From assembly GCF_021726475.1 (NCBI RefSeq), contig NZ_JAKJRU010000005.1:1-64000 (forward strand): 64,000 nucleotides of DNA, written 5' to 3'. Positions 9,987 to 24,842 of the stretch are shown one piece after another (the first letter of the stretch is position 1; every line of letters starts with the position of its first letter). A program made the translations under genes and the position numbers. The notes below the pieces were generated by a model. The model was given only the letters and a program-made list of their open reading frames with translations. It had not been told where the DNA came from and searched no databases. This DNA comes from Pseudomonas oligotrophica (GTDB lineage: Bacteria; Pseudomonadota; Gammaproteobacteria; Pseudomonadales; Pseudomonadaceae).

Positions 9987-11339
9987 ATGAGCGCACTGTA
10001 TATGATCGTGGGTACCCTGGTTGCGCTCGGGGTGCTGGTCACCTTCCACGAGTTCGGCCACTTCTGGGTGGCCCGACGCTGTGGCGTCAAGGTCCTGCGC
10101 TTCTCGGTCGGCTTCGGTGCGCCGCTGCTGCGTTGGCATGATCGCCATGGCACCGAGTTCGTCATCGCCGCCGTCCCACTGGGCGGCTACGTGAAGATGC
10201 TCGACGAGCGCGAGGGCGAGGTGCCGCCGGCCCTGCTCGATCAGGCCTTCAACCTCAAGCCGGTCCGCCAGCGTTTCGCCATCGTTGCGGCGGGCCCGGT
10301 CGCCAATTTCCTCCTGGCGCTGGCGTTCTTCTGGATTCTGGCCATGCTCGGTAGCCAGCAGGTCCGCCCGGTGGTCGGTGCGGTCGAGGCGGGCAGTCTC
10401 GCCGAGCAGGCCGGGATCATGGCCGATCAGGAACTGGTCTCGGTAAACGGCAAGTCGGTGGCCGGCTGGGGCGACGTGAACCTGCAGCTGGTCCGCCGCC
10501 TCGGCGAAACCGGTACGCTCGAGGTGGTCGTGCGCGGCGTCGGCGACTCGGCCGAGCGCGAGCTGCAAATCCCCCTGCGCGACTGGCTCAAGGGGGTCGA
10601 GGAGCCCGATCCGCTCGCAGCGCTCGGTATCCAGCCGTGGCGGCCGCAAATTGCCCCGGTGATCGCCCAGCTGGATCCGCAGGGCCCGGCCCAGGCGGCA
10701 GGGCTGCGGCTCGGCGATCGCCTGCTGAGCCTTCATGGCCGGCCGCTGCGCGACTGGCAGGAAGTGATTCAGACGGTCAGGCCGCTGGCCGGCGAGACGG
10801 TCACCGTGCTGGTCGAGCGCGATGGTCGGCAGCATGAGCTGTCGGTTGCCCTGGCCGCGCGGGGCGAGGGGGCGGCTCGCAGGGGCTACCTGGGGGCCGG
10901 CGTCGAGGGCGGCGAATGGCCGGCGCACATGCTGCGCGAAGTCAGCTACGGACCGCTCGAGGCGGTCGCCGAAGGCCTGCGGCGCACTGGCACCATGACC
11001 CTGCTGACGCTTGATTCGCTGAAGAAAATGCTCTTCGGTGAGCTCTCGGTAAAAAACTTGAGCGGCCCGATAACGATTGCTAAAGTGGCCGGCGCTTCTG
11101 CCCAGTCAGGCGTCGGGGATTTCCTGAACTTTCTCGCCTATCTGAGCATTAGTCTGGGGGTTCTCAATCTGCTGCCGATCCCGGTGCTTGATGGCGGGCA
11201 CCTGCTTTTCTACACGATCGAGTGGCTTCGTGGCCGGCCATTGTCCGAAAGAGTGCAGGGGTGGGGCGTTCAGATCGGCATCAGTCTGGTCGTCGGAGTG
11301 ATGCTGCTCGCGCTGGTCAATGACCTGGGCCGCCTGTAA
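9987..11339 (+). CDS. rseP: RIP metalloprotease RseP
   Basis: 450 residues. Site-2 intramembrane zinc protease that cuts the anti-sigma factor (RseA/MucA) after the DegS-type cut and also clears remnant signal peptides. Zinc motif HEFGH at residues 21-25 in the first membrane helix, two PDZ domains (about residues 115-290), and the second catalytic motif NLLPIPVLDGGH near the C terminus. I start at ATG 9987 (MSALYMIVG) because GGAGGG precedes it; the frame is open upstream into dxr. Next gene is bamA, so control and machinery of outer-membrane assembly sit together. Confidence 0.95.
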   Translation: MSALYMIVGTLVALGVLVTFHEFGHFWVARRCGVKVLRFSVGFGAPLLRWHDRHGTEFVIAAVPLGGYVKMLDEREGEVPPALLDQAFNLKPVRQRFAIVAAGPVANFLLALAFFWILAMLGSQQVRPVVGAVEAGSLAEQAGIMADQELVSVNGKSVAGWGDVNLQLVRRLGETGTLEVVVRGVGDSAERELQIPLRDWLKGVEEPDPLAALGIQPWRPQIAPVIAQLDPQGPAQAAGLRLGDRLLSLHGRPLRDWQEVIQTVRPLAGETVTVLVERDGRQHELSVALAARGEGAARRGYLGAGVEGGEWPAHMLREVSYGPLEAVAEGLRRTGTMTLLTLDSLKKMLFGELSVKNLSGPITIAKVAGASAQSGVGDFLNFLAYLSISLGVLNLLPIPVLDGGHLLFYTIEWLRGRPLSERVQGWGVQIGISLVVGVMLLALVNDLGRL

Positions 11340-11406
11340 CGCAGAATCCGTATCGTTGCCGCGCGCCGCGCCGGCTATCCGTCAGGTCTGAATAAGAAAG
11401 GACTTC

Positions 11407-13758
11407 ATGAAACGTCTGCTGCTCCCCGCGGTGATCTCCGCCTTGATGATCGCCGAAGTCCATGCCGAGTCCTTCACCATCTCCGATATCCGGGTAAACG
11501 GCCTCCAGCGGGTCTCTGCGGGCAGCGTGTTCGGCGCCTTGCCGCTCAACGTGGGCGAGGCGGCGGATGACCAGCGCCTGGTCGAGGCGACCCGCGCGCT
11601 GTTTCGTACCGGCTTCTTCCAAGACATCCAGCTCGGTCGCGAGGGCAACGTGCTGGTGGTCAGCGTCGTCGAGCGCCCGTCGATCTCCGCCATCGAGATC
11701 GAGGGCAACAAGGCGATCAAGACCGAGGACCTGCTGGCCGGCCTGCAGCAGTCCGGCCTCGCCGAAGGCGAGATCTTCCAGCGTGCGACCCTCGAGGGCG
11801 TGCGCAACGAGTTGCAGCGCCAATACGTCGCCCAGGGGCGCTACTCGGCGACCATCGAGACCGAGGTGGTCAACCAGCCGCGCAACCGCGTCGCGCTGAA
11901 GATCAAGATCAACGAAGGCTCGGTCGCCGCCATCAAGCACATCAACGTGGTCGGCAACACGGTGTTCTCCGACGAGGACCTGACCGACCTGTTCGAGCTC
12001 AAGACCACCAACTGGCTGTCGTTCTTCCGCAACGACGACAAGTACGCCCGCGAGAAGCTCTCCGGCGACCTCGAGCGCCTGCGGTCCTACTACCTGGACC
12101 GCGGCTACATCAACATGGACATCACCTCGACCCAGGTGTCGATCACCCCTGACAAGAAGGATGTCTACGTCACCGTCAACATCGCCGAGGGCGAGCGCTA
12201 TACGGTGCGCGATGTCAAGCTCAGCGGTGACCTGAAGGTGCCGCGCGAGGAGATCGAGTCGCTGTTGCTGGCCAAGCAGGGCCAGGTGTTCTCGCGCAAG
12301 GTCATGACCACCACCTCGGAGCTGATCACCCGTCGGCTCGGCAACGAGGGCTACACCTTCGCCAACGTCAACGGCGTGCCGGAGCCTCATGACGAGGACA
12401 ACACCGTCTCCATCACCTTCGTCGTCGATCCGGGCAATCGCGCCTACGTCAACCGCATCAATTTCCGCGGCAATACCAAGACCGAGGACGAGGTGCTGCG
12501 CCGCGAGATGCGCCAGATGGAAGGCGGCTGGGCCTCGACCTACCTGATCGACCAGTCGAAGACGCGCCTGGAGCGCCTCGGCTTCTTCAAGGAAGTCAAC
12601 GTCGAGACCCCGCAGGTGCCGGGCACCGAGGACCAGATCGACGTCAACTACAGCGTCGAGGAGCAGCCGTCCGGTTCGATCATGGCCAGCGTCGGTTTCG
12701 CACAGAACGCCGGTCTGATCCTCGGTGGCTCGATCAGCCAGAACAACTTCCTCGGTACCGGCAACCGCGTGAGCCTGGGGCTCAATCGTAGCGAGTACCA
12801 GACCCGCTACAACTTCGGTTTCGTCGATCCCTACTGGACCGAGGATGGCGTCAGCCTCGGCTACAACGCCTTCTACCGCACCACCGACTACGACGAGCTC
12901 GACTACGACGTGTCCAGCTACTCGGTCGACAGCCTTGGTGGCGGCGTCAACATCGGCTACCCGATCAGCGAGACGGCGCGCCTTTCGTTCGGTCTGTCGG
13001 TGCAGCAGGACAGCATCGACACCGGCCTGTACACGGTCGACGAGATCTTCGAGTTCATGGAGCAGGAAGGCGACAGCTTCCTCAACTTCAAGGCATCCGC
13101 CGGCTGGTCCGAATCCACCCTGAACCGGGGCGTGTTGGCCACGCGCGGCCACTCGCAGAGCCTGGTCTTCGAGACCACCATCCCGGGCAGCGACCTGTCG
13201 TTCTACAAGCTCGACTACAACGGCCAGCTGTTCGTGCCGATGAGCAAGGACTACACGCTGCGCATGCATACACGCCTGGGTTATGGCGACGCCTATGGCT
13301 CGACCGAGCGGCTGCCGTTCTACGAGCATTACTACGCCGGCGGTTTCAACTCGGTGCGTGGCTTCGAGGACAGCAGCCTCGGTCCGCGCAGCACGCCGAG
13401 CGACGGCTCGCGACCGGGTACCGTCGCCGATCCGGACCAGGATCCGCTGCCATTCGGCGGCAACGTGCTGATCCAGGGGGGGCTGGAAGTGCTGTTCCCG
13501 ATGCCCTTCGTCAAGGACCAGCGCTCGCTGCGCACCTCGGTGTTCTGGGACGTGGGCAACGTGTTCGACACCAATTGCCCCTCCGGCTCGGCAGACTGCA
13601 GCGATATCGACTTCGGCGACATGGCCAGTTCCGTCGGCGTCGGCCTGACCTGGATCACCGCCATGGGGCCGCTCAGTTTCAGCCTGGCCATGCCGGTGGT
13701 GAAGCCGGATGATGCCGATACCCAGGTGTTCCAGTTCTCCCTGGGGCAGACCTTCTAA
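11407..13758 (+). CDS. bamA: Outer membrane protein assembly factor BamA
   Basis: 783 residues. Omp85 protein that folds and inserts beta-barrel proteins into the outer membrane. Sec signal peptide at residues 1-20 (ends EVHAES), five POTRA repeats to about residue 420, then a C-terminal 16-strand barrel. The barrel has the conserved VRGF of loop 6 (GGFNSVRGFEDSS) and ends in phenylalanine (FSLGQTF), the outer-membrane C-terminal signature. An acidic Cys-containing loop (NCPSGSADCSD) is typical of Pseudomonas BamA. Followed by its periplasmic partner skp. Confidence 0.97.
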   Translation: MKRLLLPAVISALMIAEVHAESFTISDIRVNGLQRVSAGSVFGALPLNVGEAADDQRLVEATRALFRTGFFQDIQLGREGNVLVVSVVERPSISAIEIEGNKAIKTEDLLAGLQQSGLAEGEIFQRATLEGVRNELQRQYVAQGRYSATIETEVVNQPRNRVALKIKINEGSVAAIKHINVVGNTVFSDEDLTDLFELKTTNWLSFFRNDDKYAREKLSGDLERLRSYYLDRGYINMDITSTQVSITPDKKDVYVTVNIAEGERYTVRDVKLSGDLKVPREEIESLLLAKQGQVFSRKVMTTTSELITRRLGNEGYTFANVNGVPEPHDEDNTVSITFVVDPGNRAYVNRINFRGNTKTEDEVLRREMRQMEGGWASTYLIDQSKTRLERLGFFKEVNVETPQVPGTEDQIDVNYSVEEQPSGSIMASVGFAQNAGLILGGSISQNNFLGTGNRVSLGLNRSEYQTRYNFGFVDPYWTEDGVSLGYNAFYRTTDYDELDYDVSSYSVDSLGGGVNIGYPISETARLSFGLSVQQDSIDTGLYTVDEIFEFMEQEGDSFLNFKASAGWSESTLNRGVLATRGHSQSLVFETTIPGSDLSFYKLDYNGQLFVPMSKDYTLRMHTRLGYGDAYGSTERLPFYEHYYAGGFNSVRGFEDSSLGPRSTPSDGSRPGTVADPDQDPLPFGGNVLIQGGLEVLFPMPFVKDQRSLRTSVFWDVGNVFDTNCPSGSADCSDIDFGDMASSVGVGLTWITAMGPLSFSLAMPVVKPDDADTQVFQFSLGQTF

Positions 13759-13803
13759 CTTGACCGACCTTGCTTCGGTATTCCTTCAGGAGTGGTATTC
13801 ATC

Positions 13804-14307
13804 GTGCGTAAGTTGACCCAGCTGTTTCTCGTTCTCGCCGCCCTGGTGGCGACGCCTGCCTTCGCCGAGATGAAAATCGCGGTCCTGAACTATCAGATGG
13901 CGCTGCTCGAGTCCGATGCCGCCAAGCGCTATGCCGTGGACGCCGAGAAGAAGTTCGGCCCCCAGCTGAGCAAGCTCAAGAGCCTGGAAAGCGAGGCCAA
14001 GCGCATCCAGGATCGCCTGGTCAAGGATGGCGACAAGATGCAGCAGGCCGAGCGCGAGCGCCTGGAGCTTGAATTCAAGCAGAAGGCCCGTGACTTCCAG
14101 TTCCAGTCCAAGGAGCTCAACGAAGCCAAGGCCGTCGCCGACCGCGACATGCTCAAGCAGCTCAAGCCGAAGCTGGACAAGGCGGTCGAGGAAGTCCTGA
14201 AGAAGGGCGACTACGACATCGTCCTCGAGCGCGGCGCCGTGGTCGACGTCAAGCCGGCGTACGACATCACCCGGCAGGTCATCGAACGCATGAACCAGTT
14301 GCGCTGA
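13804..14307 (+). CDS. skp: Periplasmic chaperone Skp/OmpH
   Basis: 167 residues. The trimeric chaperone holds unfolded outer-membrane proteins in the periplasm for BamA. N-terminal signal peptide ([21 protein letters not shown]), then long alpha-helical tentacles rich in Lys, Glu and Gln (residues ~50-125). I start at the GTG at 13804, since MRKLTQL matches the family; another in-frame GTG at 13792 overlaps the AGGAG ribosome site at 13788-13792 and is less likely. The stop lies one base before the lpxD ATG. Confidence 0.93.
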   Translation: MRKLTQLFLVLAALVATPAFAEMKIAVLNYQMALLESDAAKRYAVDAEKKFGPQLSKLKSLESEAKRIQDRLVKDGDKMQQAERERLELEFKQKARDFQFQSKELNEAKAVADRDMLKQLKPKLDKAVEEVLKKGDYDIVLERGAVVDVKPAYDITRQVIERMNQLR

Positions 14308-14308
14308 C

Positions 14309-15367
14309 ATGTCGGCCAACGGTTACACGCTCGGCCAGCTGGCCGAGCTGCTGGAAGGCTCGCTGCGCGGCGATGCCGGCATCGTCGTGACGGGCCTGGC
14401 TACCCTGCAGGACGCCGGGCCGACCCAGTTGAGCTTCCTGGCCAACAGCCAGTACCGCAAGTACCTCGCCGAAACCCGGGCCGCCGCCGTGCTGCTCACC
14501 GCCGAGGACGCCGGACGCCATGACGGCGCGGTACTGGTCGTGGCCAACCCCTACCTGGCCTATGCGCGGCTGTCGCACTTGTTCGAGACGCGTCCCGCTG
14601 GTGCGCCGGGTATCCATCCGACCGCCGTCGTCGCGCCGCAGGCGCAGGTTCACCCATCGGCGAGCATCGGGGCCTATGCGGTGATCGAGGCGGGGGCCTG
14701 CATCGAGGCAGGCGTCGAGATCGGCGCGCAGTGCGTCGTCGGTGCGCGCAGCCGGGTCGGCGAAGGCGGGCGGCTGGCACCGCGGGTCACGCTCTACCAC
14801 GACGTGATCATCGGCAAGCGCGTGGTGATCCAGTCCGGCGCGGTGATCGGTGGCGAGGGCTTCGGTTTCGCCAACGAGAAGGGCAGCTGGCAGAAGATCG
14901 CGCAGCTCGGCGGCGTGCGCATCGGCGACGACGTGGAGATCGGCTCCAACACCACGATCGATCGCGGCGCACTGGCCGATACCGTGCTCGGCAATGGCGT
15001 CAAGCTCGACAACCAGATCATGATCGCGCACAACGTGCAGATCGGCGACAACACGGCCATGGCCGGCTGCGTGGGCATTTCCGGCAGCACCCGGATCGGT
15101 CGCAACTGCATGATCGCCGGGGGCGTGGGCATGGTCGGCCACATCGAGGTGTGCGACAACGTCTTCGTCACCGGCATGACCATGGTGACGCGCTCGATCA
15201 CCGAACCTGGCAGCTATTCGTCCGGTACGGCGATGCAGCCGGCGGCCGAATGGCGCAAGAGTGCCGCGCGTATTCGCCAGCTCGACGACATGGCCAGGCG
15301 GCTGCAGCAATTGGAAAAACAGCTCGCTGCCGTGACCTCCGGCAACGATTCGTCTTCTGATGCCTGA
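14309..15367 (+). CDS. lpxD: UDP-3-O-(3-hydroxyacyl)glucosamine N-acyltransferase LpxD
   Basis: 352 residues. Third step of lipid A synthesis: adds a second 3-hydroxyacyl chain from ACP to the amino group of UDP-3-O-acyl-glucosamine. N-terminal uridine-binding domain (1-100), a left-handed beta-helix of hexapeptide repeats (100-310) with [16 protein letters not shown] holding the catalytic His, and a C-terminal helix that ends in a short Ser-rich tail. ATG begins one base after the skp stop. Confidence 0.97.
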   Translation: MSANGYTLGQLAELLEGSLRGDAGIVVTGLATLQDAGPTQLSFLANSQYRKYLAETRAAAVLLTAEDAGRHDGAVLVVANPYLAYARLSHLFETRPAGAPGIHPTAVVAPQAQVHPSASIGAYAVIEAGACIEAGVEIGAQCVVGARSRVGEGGRLAPRVTLYHDVIIGKRVVIQSGAVIGGEGFGFANEKGSWQKIAQLGGVRIGDDVEIGSNTTIDRGALADTVLGNGVKLDNQIMIAHNVQIGDNTAMAGCVGISGSTRIGRNCMIAGGVGMVGHIEVCDNVFVTGMTMVTRSITEPGSYSSGTAMQPAAEWRKSAARIRQLDDMARRLQQLEKQLAAVTSGNDSSSDA

Positions 15368-15460
15368 CCCTTCTCGCTGAGGCGGTGGTGCAGGGCGTGC
15401 CTGCCGCCGGCCCAGCAGGGCATCGGTTGCCCTTTATTTTTCTACAGGCTCTATCCCGAC

Positions 15461-15901
15461 ATGATGGACATCAACGAGATTCGCGAATACCTGCCGCACC
15501 GTTACCCGTTCCTGCTGGTCGACCGGGTGGTCGAGCTGGACACGGAGGCCAAGCGCATTCGCGCATACAAGAACGTGACCATCAACGAGCCGTTCTTCAA
15601 CGGTCATTTTCCCCAGCACCCGATCATGCCGGGCGTGCTGATCATCGAGGCGATGGCGCAGGCAGCCGGCCTGCTCGGCTTCAAGATGATGGGGGCAACG
15701 CCATCGGATGGGACCTTGTACTACTTCGTCGGTTCCGACAAGCTGCGCTTTCGTCAGCCGGTGTTGCCGGGTGACCAGCTGGTGCTCGAGGCGAGTTTCC
15801 TCGGCGTGAAACGCGGCATCTGGAAGTTCGAATGCCAGGCCAGCGTCGACGGCAAGCCGGTCTGCTCGGCCGAAATCATCTGTGCGGAACGCGAACTATG
15901 A
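15461..15901 (+). CDS. fabZ: 3-hydroxyacyl-[ACP] dehydratase FabZ
   Basis: 146 residues, hot-dog fold. Dehydrates 3-hydroxyacyl-ACP in fatty acid elongation and so competes with LpxA and LpxD for the same substrate pool. The active-site His lies in [15 protein letters not shown] and the Glu in [10 protein letters not shown]. Two Met codons open the frame (ATG ATG); the first is used. A 93-bp gap separates it from lpxD, and its stop overlaps the lpxA start (ATGA). Confidence 0.97.
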   Translation: MMDINEIREYLPHRYPFLLVDRVVELDTEAKRIRAYKNVTINEPFFNGHFPQHPIMPGVLIIEAMAQAAGLLGFKMMGATPSDGTLYYFVGSDKLRFRQPVLPGDQLVLEASFLGVKRGIWKFECQASVDGKPVCSAEIICAEREL

Positions 15902-16674
15902 GTTTGATCGACCCTCGCGCGATCATCGACCCGAAGGCCCGCCTGGCAGCTGATGTGCAGGTCGGGCCCTGGTCGATCATCGGCCCGGATGTCGAAATAG
16001 GCGAGGGAACGGTGATCGCGTCGCACGTGGTCATCAAGGGGCCGACGCGCATCGGCCGCCACAACCGTATCTTCCAGTTCTCGTCGGTGGGCGAGGATAC
16101 GCCGGACCTGAAGTACAAGGGCGAGCCGACGCGACTGGTGATCGGCGACCACAACGTGATCCGCGAAGGGGTGACCATCCACCGCGGCACCGTCCAGGAT
16201 CGTGCCGAGACCACGCTGGGCGATCACAACCTGGTCATGGCCTATGCCCACATCGGGCATGACAGCGTGATCGGCAATCACTGCATCCTGGTCAACAACA
16301 CGGCGCTGGCCGGCCACGTACATGTCGGCGACTGGGCGATCCTCTCCGGCTATACGCTGGTCCACCAGTTCTGCCATATCGGCGCGCACAGCTTTTCCGG
16401 CATGGGCACGGCCATCGGCAAGGACGTGCCGGCCTTCGTCACCGTGTTCGGCAACCCGGCCGAGGCGCGCAGCATGAACTTCGAAGGCATGCGCCGCCGG
16501 GGTTTCAGCGATGGCGCGATCCAGGCGCTGCGCCAGGCCTACAAGGTGGTCTACCGCAAGGGGCTGACCGTCGAGGCAGCGCTTGCCGAGCTGGCCGAAG
16601 CCGCCGTGCTGTTCCCCGAGGTCGCGCTGTTCCGCGACTCCATCAAGGCCTCGACCCGCGGCATCACGCGCTGA
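15898..16674 (+). CDS. lpxA: UDP-N-acetylglucosamine acyltransferase LpxA
   Basis: 258 residues. First step of lipid A synthesis: transfers 3-hydroxyacyl from ACP to UDP-GlcNAc. N-terminal hexapeptide beta-helix ([16 protein letters not shown] onwards to about 190) with the catalytic His in [10 protein letters not shown], then a C-terminal helical domain. ATG at 15898 overlaps the fabZ stop; the stop lies one base before the lpxB ATG. Confidence 0.97.
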   Translation: MSLIDPRAIIDPKARLAADVQVGPWSIIGPDVEIGEGTVIASHVVIKGPTRIGRHNRIFQFSSVGEDTPDLKYKGEPTRLVIGDHNVIREGVTIHRGTVQDRAETTLGDHNLVMAYAHIGHDSVIGNHCILVNNTALAGHVHVGDWAILSGYTLVHQFCHIGAHSFSGMGTAIGKDVPAFVTVFGNPAEARSMNFEGMRRRGFSDGAIQALRQAYKVVYRKGLTVEAALAELAEAAVLFPEVALFRDSIKASTRGITR

Positions 16675-16675
16675 G

Positions 16676-17809
16676 ATGAGCAGGCCGCTGCGAGTTGCCC
16701 TGGTGGCCGGCGAGGCGTCCGGCGACATCCTCGGCGCCGGGCTGATGCAGGCCCTGCGCCGGCAATGCCCCGAGGTGGAGTTCATCGGCGTCGGTGGCAG
16801 GCGCATGGAGGCCGAGGGACTGCGCTCGAGCTTTCCCCTGGAGCGCCTGGCCGTGATGGGGCTGGTGGAAGTGCTCGGACGCCTGCCCGAGCTGCTGGCT
16901 CGGCGACGCCGGCTGACGGCCGAACTGATCGCCGCCCGGCCGGACGTGTTCATCGGCATCGACGCCCCCGACTTCAACCTCGGCCTGGAGCTGCGCCTGC
17001 GCCGCGCGGGCATCCGTACCGTGCATTACGTCAGCCCGTCGGTGTGGGCCTGGCGGCAGAAGCGGGTGCTGAAGATCCGCGAAGCCTGCGACCTGATGCT
17101 GACGCTGTTCCCGTTCGAGGCGCGCTTCTACCAGGAGCAGGGCGTGCCGGTGCGCTTCGTCGGCCACCCGCTGGCCGACACCATTCCCCTTGAAGCCGAT
17201 CGCGCGCTGGCCCGCCAGGCACTGCAGCTGCCCGCGCAAGGAGCCGTGGTCGCGCTGCTGCCGGGCAGTCGCGGCGGCGAGGTGGCCCGGCTGGGCGAAC
17301 TGTTCCTCGAGGCTGCCGGGCGCATCCTCGCAGTGCGCCCCGACGTGCGCTTCGTCCTACCTTGCGCCAGTGCCGAGCGACGCCAGCAGTTGGAGCAGAT
17401 GCTGGCCGGCCGGAACCTGCCGCTGACGCTGATCGACGGCCGCTCGCACGAGGCGCTGGCTGCCTGCGATGCGGTCCTGATTGCCTCCGGCACCGCGACC
17501 CTGGAGGCGTTGCTGTTCAAGCGGCCGATGGTGGTCGCCTATCGCGTGGCGCCGATGACCTACCGGATTCTCAGTCGCCTGGTGAAAAGCCCCTACGTGG
17601 CGTTGCCGAACCTCCTGGCCCAGCGCCTGCTGGTGCCGGAGTTGCTGCAGGACGCCGCCACGCCCGAGGCGCTGGTCGCCGCCTTGCTGCCGTTGCTGGA
17701 CGACGGCCAGGCCCAGGTGGAAGGCTTCGACGCGATCCACCGGGCCTTGCGCCAGGACGCTTCGGTGCAGGCGGCCGAGGCCGTGCTGGCCCTGGCAAGG
17801 GGGCACTGA
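16676..17809 (+). CDS. lpxB: Lipid-A-disaccharide synthase LpxB
   Basis: 377 residues. GT19 glycosyltransferase that joins UDP-2,3-diacylglucosamine and lipid X into the beta-1,6 disaccharide at the inner membrane. N terminus [32 protein letters not shown] with the key Asp, and [13 protein letters not shown] typical of the family. Its TGA overlaps the ATG of rnhB. Confidence 0.97.
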   Translation: MSRPLRVALVAGEASGDILGAGLMQALRRQCPEVEFIGVGGRRMEAEGLRSSFPLERLAVMGLVEVLGRLPELLARRRRLTAELIAARPDVFIGIDAPDFNLGLELRLRRAGIRTVHYVSPSVWAWRQKRVLKIREACDLMLTLFPFEARFYQEQGVPVRFVGHPLADTIPLEADRALARQALQLPAQGAVVALLPGSRGGEVARLGELFLEAAGRILAVRPDVRFVLPCASAERRQQLEQMLAGRNLPLTLIDGRSHEALAACDAVLIASGTATLEALLFKRPMVVAYRVAPMTYRILSRLVKSPYVALPNLLAQRLLVPELLQDAATPEALVAALLPLLDDGQAQVEGFDAIHRALRQDASVQAAEAVLALARGH

Positions 17810-18447
17810 TGCAGTTCGGACTGGATTTCGGCCTGGTCGAGGAATTGGTCGCCGGCGTCGACGAGGTCGGCCGCGGCCCGCTCTGCGGTCCGGTCGTGAC
17901 GGCGGCGGTGATCCTCGATCCGGCGCGCCCGATCACGGGATTGAACGATTCGAAGAAGCTCAGCGAGGCGCGTCGCGAGGCGCTGTTCGACGAGATCTGC
18001 GAGAAGGCGCTGGCCTGGTGCGTGGCGCGTGCCGAGGTCGAGGAGATCGACCGGCTGAACATCCTGCACGCCACCATGCTGGCGATGCAGCGCGCCGTCG
18101 AAGGGCTCAGCGTGGTACCGCGCCTGGCGCTGATCGACGGCAACCGCTGCCCGAAACTGGCGGTGCCGAGCGCGCCGGTGGTGCAGGGCGACGCCCAGGT
18201 GCCGGCGATCGCCGCCGCCTCGATCCTGGCCAAGGTCAGCCGCGACCGCGAGATGCAGGCCCTCGACCTGGTCTACCCCGGCTACGGCCTGGCCGGACAC
18301 AAGGGCTATCCGACGCCGCTGCACCTCGAGGCGCTGCAACGCCTCGGGCCGACGCCGATCCATCGCCGCTCCTTCGCGCCGGTGCGCGCCTTGCTCGAGC
18401 AAGCCGAGGCCAGCGTGACAGCGCTATCGCCCGCCGCGCTGGTCTAG
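17809..18447 (+). CDS. rnhB: Ribonuclease HII
   Basis: 212 residues. Cuts RNA in RNA-DNA hybrids and 5' of single ribonucleotides misincorporated in DNA. Catalytic motif [16 protein letters not shown] (Asp-Glu) near residues 15-30, and [13 protein letters not shown] with the following Asp. The start overlaps the lpxB stop (ATGA), closing the envelope operon as in other gammaproteobacteria. Confidence 0.96.
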   Translation: MQFGLDFGLVEELVAGVDEVGRGPLCGPVVTAAVILDPARPITGLNDSKKLSEARREALFDEICEKALAWCVARAEVEEIDRLNILHATMLAMQRAVEGLSVVPRLALIDGNRCPKLAVPSAPVVQGDAQVPAIAAASILAKVSRDREMQALDLVYPGYGLAGHKGYPTPLHLEALQRLGPTPIHRRSFAPVRALLEQAEASVTALSPAALV

Positions 18448-18535
18448 CGGCACCCTGAACCACCCGGGCTGTCCATAACTGGCGGAGCCGCCGCACCTGC
18501 GCGGCGGTACCTCACTGCCTGAATGGAGAGCGCTG

Positions 18536-19963
18536 ATGCCAGAGTTTGCCAACCAAGTCGTCGATCTGCTCAACGGGCTCATCTGGGGCAGGATCCTTAT
18601 CTGGATGCTGGTCGGCTGCGGCCTGTGGTTCACCTTTCGCTTGGGCTTCATCCAGTTCCGCCACTTCGGCCATGCGTTCGGCGTGCTCAAGGGCAGCGGC
18701 AAGAGCGACGCCTCGGGCATCTCGCCGTTCCAGGCGCTCTGCACCTCGCTTGCCGCGCGGGTGGGCACCGGCAACATCGCCGGGGTGGCGGTGGCGATCA
18801 CTCTCGGCGGCCCCGGCGCGGTGTTCTGGATGTGGGTAATCGCCCTGGTCGGCATGGCGACCGGCTTCGTCGAGGCGACGCTCGCGCAACTGTTCAAGAT
18901 CCGTGACGACCGCGGCCAGTACCGGGGCGGGCCGGCCTATTACATGGAGAAGGGCCTCGGTGCCCGCTGGATGGGCTCGCTGTTCTCGGTCTTCCTCATC
19001 CTGGCGTTTGGCTTCGTCTTCAATTCGGTGCAGGCCAACACCATCACCGGGGCGATGCAGGGTGCCTTTGGCGTGCCCGCCTGGCTCTGCGGCATTGGCA
19101 TCGTGGCGTTGACCGCGCCGATCATCTTCGGCGGCCTGCGCTCCATCGCGCGCTTCTCGCAACTGGCCGTGCCCTTCATGGCCGCGGCCTACCTGCTCGT
19201 TGCGCTGGTGCTCATCCTGATCAATATCAGCGAACTGCCCGGCGTCTTCGCGCTCATCTTCAAGAGCGCCTTCGGCCTGGAGGAAGCCGCCGCCGGCGGG
19301 CTCGGCGCGGCGCTGCTGAATGGCTTCAAGCGCGGGCTGTTCTCCAACGAGGCGGGCATGGGCTCGGCGCCGAATGCTGCGGCCGCCGCGGTGCCCTATC
19401 CGCCGCATCCGGTCTCGCAAGGCTACGTGCAGATGGCCGGTGTGTTCATCGACACGCTGATGATCTGCACGGCGTCGGCGGCGATCATCCTGCTGGCCGG
19501 CCCGCAGCCGGGTGAGGGGATCGAGCGGGTGCAGAACGCCCTGACCGAGCATGTCGGCGGCTGGGGGCAGTACTTCCTGGCGATCATCGTGCTGTTCTTC
19601 GCCTTCACCTCCATCGTCGCGAACTATTTCTATGCCGAGAACTGCCTGGTCTTTCTCGAGCGCAATCATTCGGCCGGCCTGCTGGTGTTCCGCCTGCTGG
19701 TGCTGGCGATGGTGATGTTCGGCGCGCTGGCCTCGCTGCCCTTCGTCTGGAGCCTGGCCGACGTCTCCATGGGGCTGATGGCGATCACCAACCTGATCGC
19801 CATCGTGCTGCTGTCGAAGGTCGTGGTGAAGCTCGCGCGCGACTACCGGCAACAACTGCGCGCCGGGAAGGTTCCGCAGTTCGACGCGCGCGACTATCCG
19901 GAGATCCGCGCCAGGCTCGAGCCCGGCATCTGGGACGACGGCAACGGCGGCATCAAGCCCTGA
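18536..19963 (+). CDS. Alanine/glycine:cation symporter (AGCS) family protein
   Basis: 475 residues with about 10-11 hydrophobic segments. Sodium-coupled uptake of alanine, glycine or a related amino acid is the family role; the exact substrate cannot be read. Signature GLFSNEAGMGSAPNAAAAA near residue 265, and GTGNIAGVAVAITLGGPGAVFW near residue 80, contain conserved sodium- and substrate-site residues. It lies between rnhB and dnaE, where P. aeruginosa also has an amino acid permease, so this is core synteny rather than an insertion. A GGAGAG ribosome site precedes the ATG. Confidence 0.9.
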   Translation: MPEFANQVVDLLNGLIWGRILIWMLVGCGLWFTFRLGFIQFRHFGHAFGVLKGSGKSDASGISPFQALCTSLAARVGTGNIAGVAVAITLGGPGAVFWMWVIALVGMATGFVEATLAQLFKIRDDRGQYRGGPAYYMEKGLGARWMGSLFSVFLILAFGFVFNSVQANTITGAMQGAFGVPAWLCGIGIVALTAPIIFGGLRSIARFSQLAVPFMAAAYLLVALVLILINISELPGVFALIFKSAFGLEEAAAGGLGAALLNGFKRGLFSNEAGMGSAPNAAAAAVPYPPHPVSQGYVQMAGVFIDTLMICTASAAIILLAGPQPGEGIERVQNALTEHVGGWGQYFLAIIVLFFAFTSIVANYFYAENCLVFLERNHSAGLLVFRLLVLAMVMFGALASLPFVWSLADVSMGLMAITNLIAIVLLSKVVVKLARDYRQQLRAGKVPQFDARDYPEIRARLEPGIWDDGNGGIKP

Positions 19964-20056
19964 GTATCGTACCGCAGGCGGGGCGAACGGCGGACCTGCC
20001 GCGGCCGCTTTTCGGTACAATCGCGCGCTTGTCGTTTTGCCCGCGCAGGTTTGTCC

Positions 20057-23587
<3,531 letters not shown>

Positions 23588-23643
23588 CCGGGCGGCGAGA
23601 ACGCCCGGACGCAAGAGGCGTCGCCGTGGCGGCGCCCGATCGG

Positions 23644-23665
23644 CCCGGTCGCCGACCGGGTTGTT
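23644..23665 (+). terminator. Hairpin after dnaE
   Basis: CCCGGTC / GACCGGG (23644-23650 and 23654-23660) with a 3-base loop, followed by the T-rich TTGTTGGTT. It lies 57 bases after the dnaE stop and is a plausible weak terminator. Confidence 0.45.
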
Positions 23666-23670
23666 GGTTC

Positions 23671-23687
23671 CGAACAATTTTTGTTCG
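23671..23687. promoter_or_regulatory. 17-bp palindrome upstream of accA
   Basis: CGAACAATTTTTGTTCG is a perfect 7-bp inverted repeat around TTT. It lies 87 bp before accA and just after the dnaE hairpin. I do not recognise the regulator; it could be an operator for accA or a short RNA stem. Confidence 0.35.
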
Positions 23688-23773
23688 ACCTGACTGCGCC
23701 CGTCCCGTAAGGTATGGCGCAAAAAACGGAACAGCCTCCCGGCCGCCTGGCCGTCGACGCATGACGGATGCCT

Positions 23774-24721
<948 letters not shown>

Positions 24722-24753
24722 GCCGAGGCCTGCCTGCGCAGGCTGGCAGGTTG

Positions 24754-24793
24754 AACGAAACAGGGTGCCCGGGTGGCACCCTGTTTCGTTTCT
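24754..24793 (+). terminator. Strong rho-independent-type terminator after accA
   Basis: A perfect 16-bp stem (AACGAAACAGGGTGCC / GGCACCCTGTTTCGTT) with loop CGGGT, ending in TTT. It starts 33 bases after the accA stop and clearly separates accA from tilS. Confidence 0.85.
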
Positions 24794-24842
24794 GGCCGGC
24801 GCGGGATAATCGGCGTTCGCAGGGCATCGCCGGGAGAATATC

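Noticed and set aside
23671..23687. LexA box upstream of accA
   Set aside because: The Gram-positive type needs CGAAC-N4-GTTCG and the Pseudomonas type CTGT-N8-ACAG; spacing here is 7 and fits neither.
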